44,229 nucleotides of DNA. It comes from Cellulosimicrobium cellulans. Lineage in GTDB: Bacteria > Actinomycetota > Actinomycetes > Actinomycetales > Cellulomonadaceae. Position numbers and translations under genes: made by a program. The DNA is taken from NCBI RefSeq assembly GCF_006539945.1, contig NZ_BJNZ01000036.1, positions 1 to 44,229 on the forward strand, in the 5' to 3' direction. Under the pieces are notes generated by a model that saw only the letters and a program-made list of their open reading frames with translations, ran no database searches and was not told where the DNA came from. Below are positions 28,201 through 35,990 of this stretch, piece by piece; the first letter of the stretch is position 1, and the number at the start of each line of letters is the position of its first letter.

Positions 28201-30265
28201 GACCGAAGTCGAAGTCCATCGCCCGGTCGAAGCCGGCGCTCGGGTCGAAGATCTTCGGCATGACGCGGTTGATGTCGACGATGTCGTCGCGGTTCTCGCC
28301 GTCGAGCTGGATCGAGTACAGCTTGCCCTGGTTCCACTCACCCAGGAACGCCTTGCCGTCCCAGTACTCGGGCCACTGGACGTCGGAGTCGAGCTCGGGG
28401 TCGAACTGGTAGACGGGGCCGCCCATGGGCGCGCCGCCCCCGCCGATCTCGGGGAAGTCCGGGTTGCCGGCGTAGTTGTACCAGACCTCGGCCTCGATGG
28501 CCGGGGGCAGCTGGGTCAGGCCCGTGTTGTTCGGGGACTGGTTGACGGGGCCCGCGTCGCAGTTGAACGCCGCGCCGGACTGGCCGGTCGCGAAGTTGTA
28601 CTTGAGGTAGTCCGCGTTCGCCCCGGTGCAGTACGGCCACCCGTAGAAGCCGGGCTCGCTGACGACGTTCCACTCGACCGTGTTGCCCGGGCCGCGCGAC
28701 GGGTTCGCGCTGCCCGCGTCGGGGCCGTAGTCACCCACGAGGATGTTGCCGGAGTAGGGGTCCACACCGATGCGGAACGGGTTGCGGAAGCCCATGGCGA
28801 AGATCTCGGGCCGCGTCTTCTCGGTCCCGGGGGCGAACAGGTTGCCCTCAGGGATCGTGTACGTGCCGTCGGCCTCCGGGTGGATGCGCAGGACCTTGCC
28901 GCGCAGGTCGTTGGTGTTGGCCGACGAACGCTGGGCGTCGTAGTCCTGACGACCGGCGCGCTCGTCGTGGGGCGAGTAGCCGCCCGACTCGAACGGGTTG
29001 GTGTTGTCGCCCGTCGCGAGGATCAGGTTGCCGTCCTCGTCGAAGACCATGTCACCGCCGGCGTGGCAGCACGTGTTGCGCTGCGTCGTGACGGTGAGGA
29101 CCTTCTTCTCGGTGGCCTGGTCGATCGTGCCCGTGGCCGGGTCGAAGTCGAACCGCGAGATCCGGTTGTGCGGGCCGTCGGAGCCGACGTTCGCCGGAGC
29201 CCAGTAGGTGTAGACCCACCCGTTCTCCGAGAAGTCCGGGTCGAGCACGAGCCCGAGCAGGCCGTCCTCGTTGGCGGTGGTCACCGGGAGGGTGGTCGCG
29301 GTGTGCGTCGTGTTGGTCGACGGGTCGATGACCTGCACGCGGCCGTCACGCTCGGCGTAGAACACCGTGCCGTCGGCCGCGACGTCCAGGACCATCGGGT
29401 TGCGCGTCTCTTCGTCGAGCGCGATCTGCTCGTAGCTCGCGGACTGCGTCGCGGCGCAGTCCGACGCCACGGCGCCCGCGGCCGTCTGGATGCCGCCCAG
29501 CAGGTGCTGGAGGAAGTCCGGGTCGGCGTACGACTCGTCGGTGTGGCCACCGCCGGTGTACCAGGACCGGCCGCCTTCGTAGACCTGGCACCATGCGGTC
29601 GGGTGCTCGGCGCCCATCGCGCCGCTGCCCGCGTTGTACGTGGTCTCGTCGAGGCTCGCGAGCACGTGCACCGTGTCGCGGGGGTTGGTGCGGAAGTTGT
29701 ACCACTCGTCGAACCGCTCCCACCGCGAGGGCAGGTGCGCCGTCGACTCGTGGACGTGGTCCTCGACCTTGACGGTCGCGTCCTGGTTCTGGGGGTGAGC
29801 GCTGAAGTACGCGCCGACCAGCCCGCCGTACCAGGGCCAGTCGTACTCGGTGTCGGACGCCGCGTGGATGCCCGCGTACCCGCCCCCGTTCTGGATGTAG
29901 CGCTCGAACGCGGCCTGCTGGTCGTCGTTGAGGACGTCGCCGGTCGTGGACAGCCACACGACGGCTTCGTACTGCGCGAGGTTGTCGTCCGTGAACGCTC
30001 CCGCGTCCTCGGTGGCAGTCACCGTGAAGTCGTTCTCTTCCCCGAGCTGCTGGATCGCCGCGATGCCCGCGGGGATCGACCCGTGGCGGAAGCCACCGGT
30101 CTTGCTGAAGACGAGCACGTCGAACGGGACGGCGTCAGCGGCCGTGACGATGGGCGCCGCCGCGACGCCCGTGGGCACCGTTGCGGCCGTCGCCGACGTC
30201 GCCGCCGCCATGGTCAGGGGGAGAGCGACCGCTGCCGCGGCAGCCGCCGCGACCGTCCGCCTCAT
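25283..30265 (-). CDS. Giant secreted ThuA / PQQ-type sugar dehydrogenase (copy 3)
   Basis: A 1660-residue exported enzyme close to copy 1. A signal peptide (MRRTVAAAAAAAVALPLTMA onward) is followed by ThuA (VLVFSKTGGFRHGSIPAG, GGGYAGIHAASD), a PQQ-type dehydrogenase propeller (NTCCHAGGDMVFDEDGNL, NTNDLRGKVLRIHPEADG, FAMGFRNPFRIGVD) and PKD. Next come the His-rich module (HDSHAHP, ARDEGHGIESNIF), CBM6 (QNIGYIEPGDWWAYD), a second PKD, two concanavalin/DUF1349-like domains and the shared C-terminal domain ending DYAARACS. The ATG at 30265 has AGGAGG 10 nt upstream. A GTG at 30295 with GAGGAG 5 nt upstream is nearly as good and would add ten residues before the signal peptide. It is the last gene of the second locus, but a stem-loop precedes it and a candidate operator (30385-30408) lies upstream, so it may also be transcribed alone. 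Confidence 0.87.
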   Translation of the reverse strand: MRRTVAAAAAAAVALPLTMAAATSATAATVPTGVAAAPIVTAADAVPFDVLVFSKTGGFRHGSIPAGIAAIQQLGEENDFTVTATEDAGAFTDDNLAQYEAVVWLSTTGDVLNDDQQAAFERYIQNGGGYAGIHAASDTEYDWPWYGGLVGAYFSAHPQNQDATVKVEDHVHESTAHLPSRWERFDEWYNFRTNPRDTVHVLASLDETTYNAGSGAMGAEHPTAWCQVYEGGRSWYTGGGHTDESYADPDFLQHLLGGIQTAAGAVASDCAATQSASYEQIALDEETRNPMVLDVAADGTVFYAERDGRVQVIDPSTNTTHTATTLPVTTANEDGLLGLVLDPDFSENGWVYTYWAPANVGSDGPHNRISRFDFDPATGTIDQATEKKVLTVTTQRNTCCHAGGDMVFDEDGNLILATGDNTNPFESGGYSPHDERAGRQDYDAQRSSANTNDLRGKVLRIHPEADGTYTIPEGNLFAPGTEKTRPEIFAMGFRNPFRIGVDPYSGNILVGDYGPDAGSANPSRGPGNTVEWNVVSEPGFYGWPYCTGANADYLKYNFATGQSGAAFNCDAGPVNQSPNNTGLTQLPPAIEAEVWYNYAGNPDFPEIGGGGAPMGGPVYQFDPELDSDVQWPEYWDGKAFLGEWNQGKLYSIQLDGENRDDIVDINRVMPKIFDPSAGFDRAMDFDFGPDGALYVVDWGSGFGGDNDSSGIYKVNYVKGNPSPIARASADVTSGHAPLTVQFSSEGTRHPAGDELTLQWTFGDGSEPSTEANPVHTYTENGSYTAQLVATDAQGQTGVANVSVVVGNDAPTISITFPDNGGFFQWGDQVRYEIAVDDPDGEVDCSQVELSTSLGHDSHAHPMDVLGGCEGVFQTARDEGHGIESNIFWVIEASYTDDGGAAGAPLTANDLQVLQPKLLQAEFFTSTGRLADSTSTGDPGVVRETTSDTAGGGQNIGYIEPGDWWAYDPISLHGVDSIALRAASPSNAVVSVRWNAADGPEIGSVQVPGTGDWQVYTNASTQLTDVPSGTGTLYFVLTSGQANVNWIEFDGRGVTDNERPTIDSFEVTPTTGTAPLTVTATATASDPEDDAITFAWDAGLGDGFVDGSDSFEVTYDQPGTYRLQVRASDERGAYSVEYTTVTVKASQTGPGMCFSGRSDDFLGTDVDENRWSVLNRDQNLVVRDGNLVIPTTATDFYSTDNTTVPNLVLQDLPDGPFTATAKLTLPARQQYQQAGLVIWEDQDNYAKMVLQGRSSAADPATRIFQFIREVNAAPNEVNESNSPALGADYPDTVYVRFVSDGENLQAAYSADGVDFTTMPQTKSIADLENAKIGLASFKGNNTASPVIDAEFDWFSITPDDTASAPGPDDEFDGTALDACRWSIVREDPTGYRVADGALEIDTTPTDIYGTDNRPVPNIVLQDQPGEEWTIETVVDGSALDRQYQQGGLLVYGDDDNYVKLDYVVDNQAGQAKNARIELRSEVAGVVQNPQPQSSSLTGDVWHLRLTRSGDTFTGAYSADGETWTTFDQSVTNAPASGAQVGLFALGASADTGAPASFGHFRVVGDEVEPIAVTITAETRCMAGKAFVAVRATNDDAVPVAITLETPYGSKEFADVAPGANAYQSFASRAAGIDAGSVTVTATDAEGRTFSGTADYAARACS

Positions 30266-30384
30266 GGCGAGCGATCCTCCTAGCACGTTTCTCACAAGGT
30301 CTCCTCGTCGAGATGGGGAATCAGTGCTGCGCTCCGCCGGGTGCCGCCATCGGCCGGCCGCCGTCCCGGGATCTTCGACCGACA

Positions 30385-30408
30385 ATTTTGATTGCCCGTC
30401 GTACTAAA
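30385..30408. promoter_or_regulatory. Candidate weak ROK operator (site D)
   Basis: ATTTTG, a 12-base centre and ACTAAA lie in an AT-rich patch about 120 bases before giant enzyme 3. Eighteen of 24 positions equal the reverse complement of site C, and 11 of the 12 centre bases match it. One half-site is poorly conserved, so affinity would be lower. No promoter fit is convincing beside it. Confidence 0.45.
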
Positions 30409-30484
30409 TGTGCGCCATCGTTGCGCGCCCATCCTCCTTTCCTTCCGAGCCGGTTCCGGTCGGCCGCGCTGCGCTGCGACGGCC

Positions 30485-30539
30485 GACACCGTCGGTCCGG
30501 TGTCCGGGTCGACCCTCCGCCCCACGGGCCGACCCGGAC
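30485..30539 (-). terminator. Stem-loops after the second-locus oxidoreductase
   Basis: A 10-bp stem with an 18-base loop (30502-30511/30530-30539) directly follows the stop codon. A further 7-bp stem (30485-30491/30498-30504) shares bases with it, so the two are alternatives. They could reduce read-through into giant enzyme 3. Confidence 0.5.
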
Positions 30540-30545
30540 TCGATA

Positions 30546-31718
30546 CTACGGCTGAACCCAGCCTCCGGATGCCGCGCTCCGCTCGACCGCGTCGAGCACG
30601 CGCTGCACCACGAGGCCGTCCGCGAAGGTCGGTGCCGGGTGCGTCCCGGCGGCGATCCCCTCCACGAGGTCGACCGCCTGGTGCGTGAACGCGTGCTCGT
30701 ACCCGAGCCCGTGGCCCGCGGGCCACCAGTGCGCGACGTACGCGTGCTCCGGCTCCGTCACGACGATGCGCCGGAAGCCGGCGACGACCGCGTCGTCCGC
30801 GGCGTCGAAGAAGTGCAGGACGTTCATGTCCTCGAAGTCGAACGCGACCGAGCCCTTGGATCCGTTGATCTCGAGGCGGATCGCGTTCTTGCGGCCGTAG
30901 GCGAAGCGCGTCGCCTCGAACGTCCCGATGCCCCCGCCGGACAGCCGGGCGAGGAACACCGCCGCGTCGTCCACGGTGACGGGCCCGCGCTCGGTACCGC
31001 CCTGGCCGGACAGCCCCGCGAACTCCGTCGCGACCGGACGCTCCGTCACGAAGGTCTCGAGGAGCCCCGAGACGCTCGTGATCTTCTCGCCGGTGATGAA
31101 CTGCGCGAGGTCGATGACGTGGGCGCCGATGTCGCCGAGCGCCCCACTGCCGGCCTTCGACTTGTCGAGCCGCCACGACAGCGGCGCGTTCTCGTCCGCG
31201 ATCCAGTCCTGGAGGTACTGCGCGCGGACGTGGCGAACGGTCCCGATGCGCCCGTCGGCGACGAGCTGGCGCGCGAGCTGGATGGCCGGCACGCGGCGGT
31301 AGGTGAAGCCCACCATCGCGACCTGGCCGCGTGCGGCCGCGGCCTCGGCGACCGCGACCATCTTCTCGGCCTCGGCGACCGTGTTCGCGAGCGGCTTCTC
31401 GCACAGCACGTGCTTGCCGGCCTCGAGCGCCGCGATCGCGATCTCCGCATGCGTGTCGCCGGGCGTGCACACGTCGACGAGGTCGACGTCGTCCCGCGCG
31501 ACGAGCGCCTGCCAGCTCGTCTCCGTGGACTCCCAGCCGAGCCGCTGGGCGGCGGCGGCCAGCGCCTCCGGGTTGCGGCCGCCGAGCACCCGCATGCGCG
31601 GGTCGAGGGGGAGGTCGAAGAACCGGGGGGCGGTCCGCCATGCCTGCGAGTGCGCTGCCCCCATGAACGAGTACCCGACCATGCCGACGCCGAGCTGCGC
31701 GCCGTCGTTTCCTGCCAT
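30546..31718 (-). CDS. Gfo/Idh/MocA-family NAD(P)-dependent oxidoreductase (second locus)
   Basis: A 390-residue sugar oxidoreductase: Rossmann start VGMVGYSFMGAAHSQAW, a DLVDVCTPGDTHAEIAIAAL strand-helix, CEKPLANT and the catalytic-region motif GDIGAHVIDLAQF, then WWPAGHGLGYEHAFTHQAVD near the C terminus. Length is typical. AAGGAA lies 4 nt before the ATG. It is divergent from the first-locus enzyme (no long N-terminal extension), so the two probably act on different sugars or in opposite directions (oxidation and re-reduction). It is separated from the binding-protein gene by a strong stem-loop and lies upstream of giant enzyme 3. Confidence 0.92.
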   Translation of the reverse strand: MAGNDGAQLGVGMVGYSFMGAAHSQAWRTAPRFFDLPLDPRMRVLGGRNPEALAAAAQRLGWESTETSWQALVARDDVDLVDVCTPGDTHAEIAIAALEAGKHVLCEKPLANTVAEAEKMVAVAEAAAARGQVAMVGFTYRRVPAIQLARQLVADGRIGTVRHVRAQYLQDWIADENAPLSWRLDKSKAGSGALGDIGAHVIDLAQFITGEKITSVSGLLETFVTERPVATEFAGLSGQGGTERGPVTVDDAAVFLARLSGGGIGTFEATRFAYGRKNAIRLEINGSKGSVAFDFEDMNVLHFFDAADDAVVAGFRRIVVTEPEHAYVAHWWPAGHGLGYEHAFTHQAVDLVEGIAAGTHPAPTFADGLVVQRVLDAVERSAASGGWVQP

Positions 31719-31758
31719 GACGTTCCTTCCGTGCGCCTTCTTGTGCGCGTGACGTGAG

Positions 31759-31804
31759 CACGCCCACGGTCCGGCCGGGATCTCCCGGGCGGACCGTGGG
31801 CGTG
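31759..31804 (-). terminator. Long stem-loop after the second binding-protein gene
   Basis: A 15-bp outer stem (31759-31773/31790-31804) encloses a further 6-bp stem, giving a nearly perfect 46-base hairpin between the binding-protein stop and the oxidoreductase start. It is probably a terminator or attenuator within the second locus. Confidence 0.75.
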
Positions 31805-31852
31805 GTCCGCGTGCTTTCCTGCTGCGTGCTGACGACGGGCGTCAGCGGTCCG

Positions 31853-32920
31853 TCAGGACTGGAACGCCGTGGGCAGGTACTGGTCGACGTTGTCCTTCGT
31901 CACGACCGGCGCGAACAGCTGGACGGTACGCGGCACGCCGGACGACGCGAGGTCGCTCATGTTCTTCTCGTGCGCGACGAGGCGGGCGAGCTTGATGCCG
32001 TCCGCGGCCTGGGTCGACGGGTAGATGACCGTCGCCTGGAGGACCGAGTCACCGGCCTTGATGTGCTCCATCACGTTCGCCGAGCCGGCGCCACCGACCA
32101 TGAAGAACTCGTCGCGGCCCGCGTTCTCGATCGCGGAGAGGACGCCGACGCCCTGGTCGTCGTCGTGGTTCCAGATCGCGTCGATCTGCGGCGCGGCCTG
32201 GAGGAGGTTCGCCGTCGCGGCCTCGCCGCCCTGGACGGTGAAGTCCGCGGCGACGCGGTTGTCGACGTCGAGGCCGCAGTCGGACAGCGCGTCCGCGAAG
32301 CCCTGGCTGCGGTCCTGCGTGAGGGGCAGCGAGTCGATGCCGGCGATCTCGGCGACCACGGCGTCCGGGTTGTCGCCCAGCTGCTCGCAGATGTACTGAC
32401 CGGCGCTCACGCCCATGCCGTAGTTGTCGCCGAGCACCGTCGTGCGGGCGGCGAAGGGGCTGGAGAACTCACGGTCGACGTTGATGACCGGGATCCCGGC
32501 CTCCATGGCCTGCGTCGCGACGTCGGTGAGCGCGGCACCGTCGAACGGCAGCAGCACGATCGCGTCGACGCCGTCGTTGATGAAGCCCTCGATCTGGCTG
32601 ATCTGGACGTTCACGTCGTTCGTGCCGTCGGCGACACGGAGCTCGACGTCCTCGTACTTCCCGGCCTCGGCCTCCGCCGCGCTCGTGATGGCGCCCATCC
32701 AGCCGTGGTCGGCGGCGGGGGCTGAGAAGCCGATCACGATCGGGTCGCCGGGGGCGTCGTTGTCGGAGACGGCCTCGTTGCTGCTGCCTCCGCCGTCGCC
32801 CTCCGCGGTGTTCTCGGTGGTTGGGGTGTTCGACGTGCAAGCCGTGGCGATCAGGGCGATCGACGCGGCGGAGACGGTCGCGATCGCGAACCGACGACGG
32901 AGGGTGGTGCGTGCGGACAT
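31853..32920 (-). CDS. Sugar ABC transporter substrate-binding lipoprotein (second locus)
   Basis: A 355-residue lipoprotein with lipobox IATAC (Cys28), a short Gly/Ser/Asn-rich linker and a ribose-type periplasmic-binding domain from about residue 60: PIVIGFSAPAADHGWMGAI, VQISQIEGFINDGVDAIVLLPFDG, GIPVINVDREFSSPFAARTTVLGDN and IWNHDDDQGVGVLSAIE. It delivers a sugar to the importer encoded upstream. AAGGAG lies 5 nt before the ATG. It differs clearly from the first-locus binding protein, pointing to a different ligand. Confidence 0.92.
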   Translation of the reverse strand: MSARTTLRRRFAIATVSAASIALIATACTSNTPTTENTAEGDGGGSSNEAVSDNDAPGDPIVIGFSAPAADHGWMGAITSAAEAEAGKYEDVELRVADGTNDVNVQISQIEGFINDGVDAIVLLPFDGAALTDVATQAMEAGIPVINVDREFSSPFAARTTVLGDNYGMGVSAGQYICEQLGDNPDAVVAEIAGIDSLPLTQDRSQGFADALSDCGLDVDNRVAADFTVQGGEAATANLLQAAPQIDAIWNHDDDQGVGVLSAIENAGRDEFFMVGGAGSANVMEHIKAGDSVLQATVIYPSTQAADGIKLARLVAHEKNMSDLASSGVPRTVQLFAPVVTKDNVDQYLPTAFQS

Positions 32921-32973
32921 GGGATCTCCTTCGATGCTGTCCTGCGGGAGGAACTGCGGGGGGATGGGGTGCT

Positions 32974-32992
32974 GCTCCGGATGGTGCGGAGC
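32974..32992 (-). promoter_or_regulatory. Stem-loop between permease and binding-protein genes (second locus)
   Basis: A GCTCCG/CGGAGC stem with a 7-base loop lies in the 104-base gap before the binding-protein gene, in the same position as the stem-loop at 17852-17866 of the first locus. Confidence 0.35.
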
Positions 32993-33024
32993 TGCGGTGG
33001 GACCGGGGTGCTGGGGTCGCGCGG

Positions 33025-34065
33025 CTATGTGGTCCGCCGCGCCAGGCGCTGCTGGAGCAGCACCGCGCCGACGATGATCACGCCCTTGGCGATGGCCTGG
33101 ACCGAGCTGTCGACGTTGTTGATGATGAAGACGTTGGTGAGCGTCGTGAAGATGAGGACGCCCAGGACGGTGCCGACGATCGTGCCGCGACCGCCGGCGA
33201 GGAGCGTGCCACCGACGACGACCGCGGCGATCGCGTCGAGCTCGAGGAGCGTGCCGTTGGTCGAGGAGCCAGCGCTGGTGCGGGCGAGGATCATGATGGC
33301 CGCGATGCCGGCGGTGAGGCCGGACAACGCGTACACGTACACGAGGTGCCGCTGCACCTTGATGCCGGCCAGGCGGGCCGCCTCGGGGTTGCCGCCGACG
33401 GCCACCGTGCGGCGCCCGAACGTCGTGCGGTTGAGGAGGAACCAGCCGAGCACGGCGACGATGGCGAAGATCCAGACGATCTTCGGGACGCCGAGGAGGT
33501 TGCCCTTGAACAGGTCGAGGAACGCGGAGTCCTTGACGACCTGGGTGCGCTTCTGGGCGATGAGCTCGGCGAGGCCACGTGCGGCGACCAGCATCGCGAG
33601 GGTCGCGATGAACGCCACGACCTTGCCGTAGGCGATGATGAGGCCGTTGATGAGACCGGCACCCACGCCGACGGCGAGCGCGCAGATCACCATGACGGCC
33701 CAGCCGTAGGACTGCGTCGCCAGCGTCGTCGCCCAGACCGAGGCCAGCCCGAGCACGGAACCCACGGACAGGTCGATGCCGCCCGTCGTGATGACGAACG
33801 TCATGCCGATGCTCACCACCCCGAGGACCGCGCCCAGGCTGAGGATGGTCATGAGGTTGCTGACGCTCGCGAACCGCTCGCCGCCCGTCGCGAAGCCCAC
33901 GACGCACAGGAGGAGCAGAGCGACGACGAGGCCGATGTTCCGGCCTGCGGGGCCGGACATGAACCCACCCTTACGGCGTTCGCTCGCGGCGTTCTCGACT
34001 CGGGACGACTCGTCGGCGCCCGGCTTCTTCATCGGCACCGACGCCGACACCTGCTGCTCGCTCAC
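33025..34065 (-). CDS. Ribose-type sugar ABC transporter permease (second locus)
   Basis: A 346-residue BPD_transp_2 permease, the only one in this locus, so it probably forms a homodimer. After a basic N-terminal ~38 residues, membrane segments begin at NIGLVVALLLLCVVGFA. Family motifs are VITTGGIDLSVGSVLGLASV, GKVVAFIATLAMLVAARGLAELI, RRTVAVGGNPEAARLAGI and LDAIAAVVVGGTLLAGGRG. The GTG start overlaps the ATPase stop by 4 bases (GTGA) and has AAGGAA upstream. Confidence 0.93.
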   Translation of the reverse strand: MSEQQVSASVPMKKPGADESSRVENAASERRKGGFMSGPAGRNIGLVVALLLLCVVGFATGGERFASVSNLMTILSLGAVLGVVSIGMTFVITTGGIDLSVGSVLGLASVWATTLATQSYGWAVMVICALAVGVGAGLINGLIIAYGKVVAFIATLAMLVAARGLAELIAQKRTQVVKDSAFLDLFKGNLLGVPKIVWIFAIVAVLGWFLLNRTTFGRRTVAVGGNPEAARLAGIKVQRHLVYVYALSGLTAGIAAIMILARTSAGSSTNGTLLELDAIAAVVVGGTLLAGGRGTIVGTVLGVLIFTTLTNVFIINNVDSSVQAIAKGVIIVGAVLLQQRLARRTT

Positions 34066-35582
34066 GCGACACTTCCTTCCATGACCATGTCGAGCACCTG
34101 GTGCTCGTCGATGGAGCTCGAGGGCCCCTCGTGGACGACACGACCCTCGGAGACGACGAGGACGCGGTCGGCGAGGCCGAGGACTTCGGGGATCTCGCTG
34201 GACACGACGACGACGGCGGCGCCCTCGTCGGCGAGCCTGCGGATGAGGGCGTAGATCTCGGCGCGCGCGCCGACGTCGACGCCGCGCGTCGGCTCGTCGA
34301 GGAGCAGGACGCGGCAGCCGTGGACGAGCCAGCGGGCGAGCATCGCCTTCTGCTGGTTGCCGCCCGAGAGGGTACGGATCGCGCGGTCGACGCCCGCGGG
34401 GCGCAGCTCGAGCGAGTCGGCCTGCTCCTTGGCGGCGCGGCGCTCGGCCCGCTCGTCGAGGAAGCCGCCACGCGCGAAGCGGGCGAACGTCGACAGCGTG
34501 ACGTTGCGGTAGACCGGCTCGTCGAGCAGCAGTCCCTGGCTCTTGCGCTCCTCGGGCGCGAGACCGATACCGGCGTCCACCGCGGCGGCCACGGAGCCGG
34601 CGCGGAGCTTCTTGGAGTCCACCGTCACCGAGCCCGCGGTCGCTCGACGCGCGCCGTAGATCGTCTCGATGATCTCCGAGCGGCCCGCGCCCACGAGACC
34701 GGCGAGGCCGACGATCTCTCCGGCGCGCACCTGGAGCGACACGTCCTCGAACACGCCGCGCAGGCCGAGGCCCGCGACGTCGAGCACGACCGGGGCGTCG
34801 TCCGCCGGCCCGTCCGTGACGGGGAACACGTACTCGACGGAGCGCCCGGTCATGAGCGTGATGAGCTGCGCCGTCGGCGTCTCGGAGACCGCAAGGTTCT
34901 GCGCGACGGTCCGACCGTCCTTGAGGACGGTGATGCGGTCGCCGATCTCGCGGATCTCCTCGAGCCGGTGCGAGATGTAGACCACCGCGACCCCGGCCCG
35001 GGTGAGCTCCTTGACCACGCGGAAGAGGTTGGCGACCTCCTCGGAGTCGAGGACCGCCGATGGCTCGTCCATGATGATGACGCGCGCGTCGTGCGAGAGC
35101 GCCCGCGCCATGGAGACGATCTGCTTGCCCGCCGCTGAGAGGTGCTCGACCTCCTTGGTCGGCGAGATCTCCGCGTGGCCGAGCCGCTTGAGCAGCTCTC
35201 GCGTCTTGCGGACGGCCTCGCGGCGCTGAGAGAACCCGAGCGTCGAGAGCTCGTGCCCGAGGTAGACGTTCTCCGCGACGGTCAGGCCGTCGACGACGTC
35301 GAGCTCCTGGTACATGGTCGCGACGCCGTGCCGCAGCGCGGCGACGGGGTCGGAGATGGTGATGGGCTCGCCGTCGAGCAGGATCTGCCCTTCCGTCGGC
35401 TGGTGAGCACCGGCGAGCACCTTGATGAGGGTGGACTTGCCGGCGCCGTTCTGCCCGAGGAGACAGTGGACCTCACCGGGGAGGATCTCGAGATCGACGC
35501 CGTCGAGCGCTCGAGCCCCCGGGAAGACCTTGACGATGCCCTGCATCTGCAGGAGCGGCTGGGGAGGGTCTGCGGTGACCAT
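34062..35582 (-). CDS. Sugar ABC transporter ATP-binding protein, tandem (second locus)
   Basis: A 506-residue RbsA/MglA-type two-cassette ATPase of normal family length. Half one: Walker A GQNGAGKST, Q-loop YQELD, altered signature LSAAGKQ, Walker B VIIMDEPSA, SHRL. Half two: altered Walker A GLVGAGRSE, signature LSGGNQQK, Walker B VLLLDEPTRGVDV. It energises import by the adjacent permease. The ATG at 35582 lies 6 nt after a TAGGTT -10 box with no Shine-Dalgarno sequence between, so the mRNA is leaderless and under direct control of operator C. It is the first gene of the second carbohydrate operon. Confidence 0.94.
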   Translation of the reverse strand: MVTADPPQPLLQMQGIVKVFPGARALDGVDLEILPGEVHCLLGQNGAGKSTLIKVLAGAHQPTEGQILLDGEPITISDPVAALRHGVATMYQELDVVDGLTVAENVYLGHELSTLGFSQRREAVRKTRELLKRLGHAEISPTKEVEHLSAAGKQIVSMARALSHDARVIIMDEPSAVLDSEEVANLFRVVKELTRAGVAVVYISHRLEEIREIGDRITVLKDGRTVAQNLAVSETPTAQLITLMTGRSVEYVFPVTDGPADDAPVVLDVAGLGLRGVFEDVSLQVRAGEIVGLAGLVGAGRSEIIETIYGARRATAGSVTVDSKKLRAGSVAAAVDAGIGLAPEERKSQGLLLDEPVYRNVTLSTFARFARGGFLDERAERRAAKEQADSLELRPAGVDRAIRTLSGGNQQKAMLARWLVHGCRVLLLDEPTRGVDVGARAEIYALIRRLADEGAAVVVVSSEIPEVLGLADRVLVVSEGRVVHEGPSSSIDEHQVLDMVMEGSVA

Positions 35583-35588
35583 GCGGTG

Positions 35589-35624
35589 AACCTAGCGGAC
35601 CTTTTGACGACGGTCAATCATAAG
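35589..35624 (-). promoter_or_regulatory. Promoter and ROK-type operator of second carbohydrate operon (site C)
   Basis: Minus-strand TTGACC (35612-35617), 17-nt spacer and TAGGTT (35589-35594) sit 6 nt before the ATPase ATG. The inverted repeat (plus strand CTTTTG-N12-CATAAG, 35601-35624) covers the -35 and much of the spacer, as at sites A and B. Confidence 0.8.
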
Positions 35625-35632
35625 ATCGCGGT

Positions 35633-35668
35633 CTTTTGCCGCTGTTACAACTTCGTTACCAGCAAAAG
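35633..35668. promoter_or_regulatory. Wide inverted repeat built from operator half-sites (site E)
   Basis: CTTTTGC and GCAAAAG flank a 22-base centre. These are the same half-sites as in sites A-C but with CTTTTG and CAAAAG 24 rather than 12 bases apart. It lies 9 bases upstream of site C. It could be an auxiliary operator or part of a repressor array. The centre also has two GTTAC strings. Confidence 0.4.
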
Positions 35669-35894
35669 TGGACACGCGGTGTGGGGGCGAGGGAACGCTC
35701 CCACGCGACGGGCGGACCGTGATTCCTCCGGCAGGTGGACACGGGGGACGATGGCCGGCTGACGAGCCGAACCACCGGGATGTCGGCCTGGGTGCGGGGG
35801 TCTGCGCGAGCGCGTGGGGCAGTTTCGCCCGGACGGGAGGCCCGTCCTCGGGTCTCCACAACTTCCGACGACGTCCGTGTCGCCTTGGGAGGGG

Positions 35895-35930
35895 ACAGTA
35901 GGGTACCTTTTGGCGATCGTCAAGCAAAAG
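35895..35930 (-). promoter_or_regulatory. Operator with minus-strand promoter near the ROK gene (site B)
   Basis: This has the best-conserved operator: a perfect CTTTTG-N12-CAAAAG (35907-35930). On the minus strand it carries TTGACG (35918-35923), a 17-nt spacer and TACTGT (35895-35900), the same build as sites A and C, yet no gene begins just downstream. It lies 60 bases before the ROK gene on the plus strand, so it can also serve autoregulation. Confidence 0.65.
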
Positions 35931-35990
35931 CCGATGACTCGTCCGCCACGTACGGACGACCGACGAGAGGCTCCGTGATTCACTGTGCCC

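Larger units (their letters stand above)
35625..35990. other. Regulatory gap between ABC operon and ROK gene
   Basis: No convincing gene lies here. Short minus-strand frames exist but are Arg/Pro-rich and lack start signals at the promoter. The gap holds the wide inverted repeat at 35633-35668, the promoter/operator module at 35895-35930 and the start region of the ROK gene. No good plus-strand promoter for the ROK gene could be identified. Confidence 0.6.

Noticed and set aside
35656-35859. Short minus-strand frame downstream of promoter B
   Set aside because: Its composition is Arg/Pro/Ser-rich, it has no ribosome site and does not start at the predicted transcript start, so I do not call it a gene.
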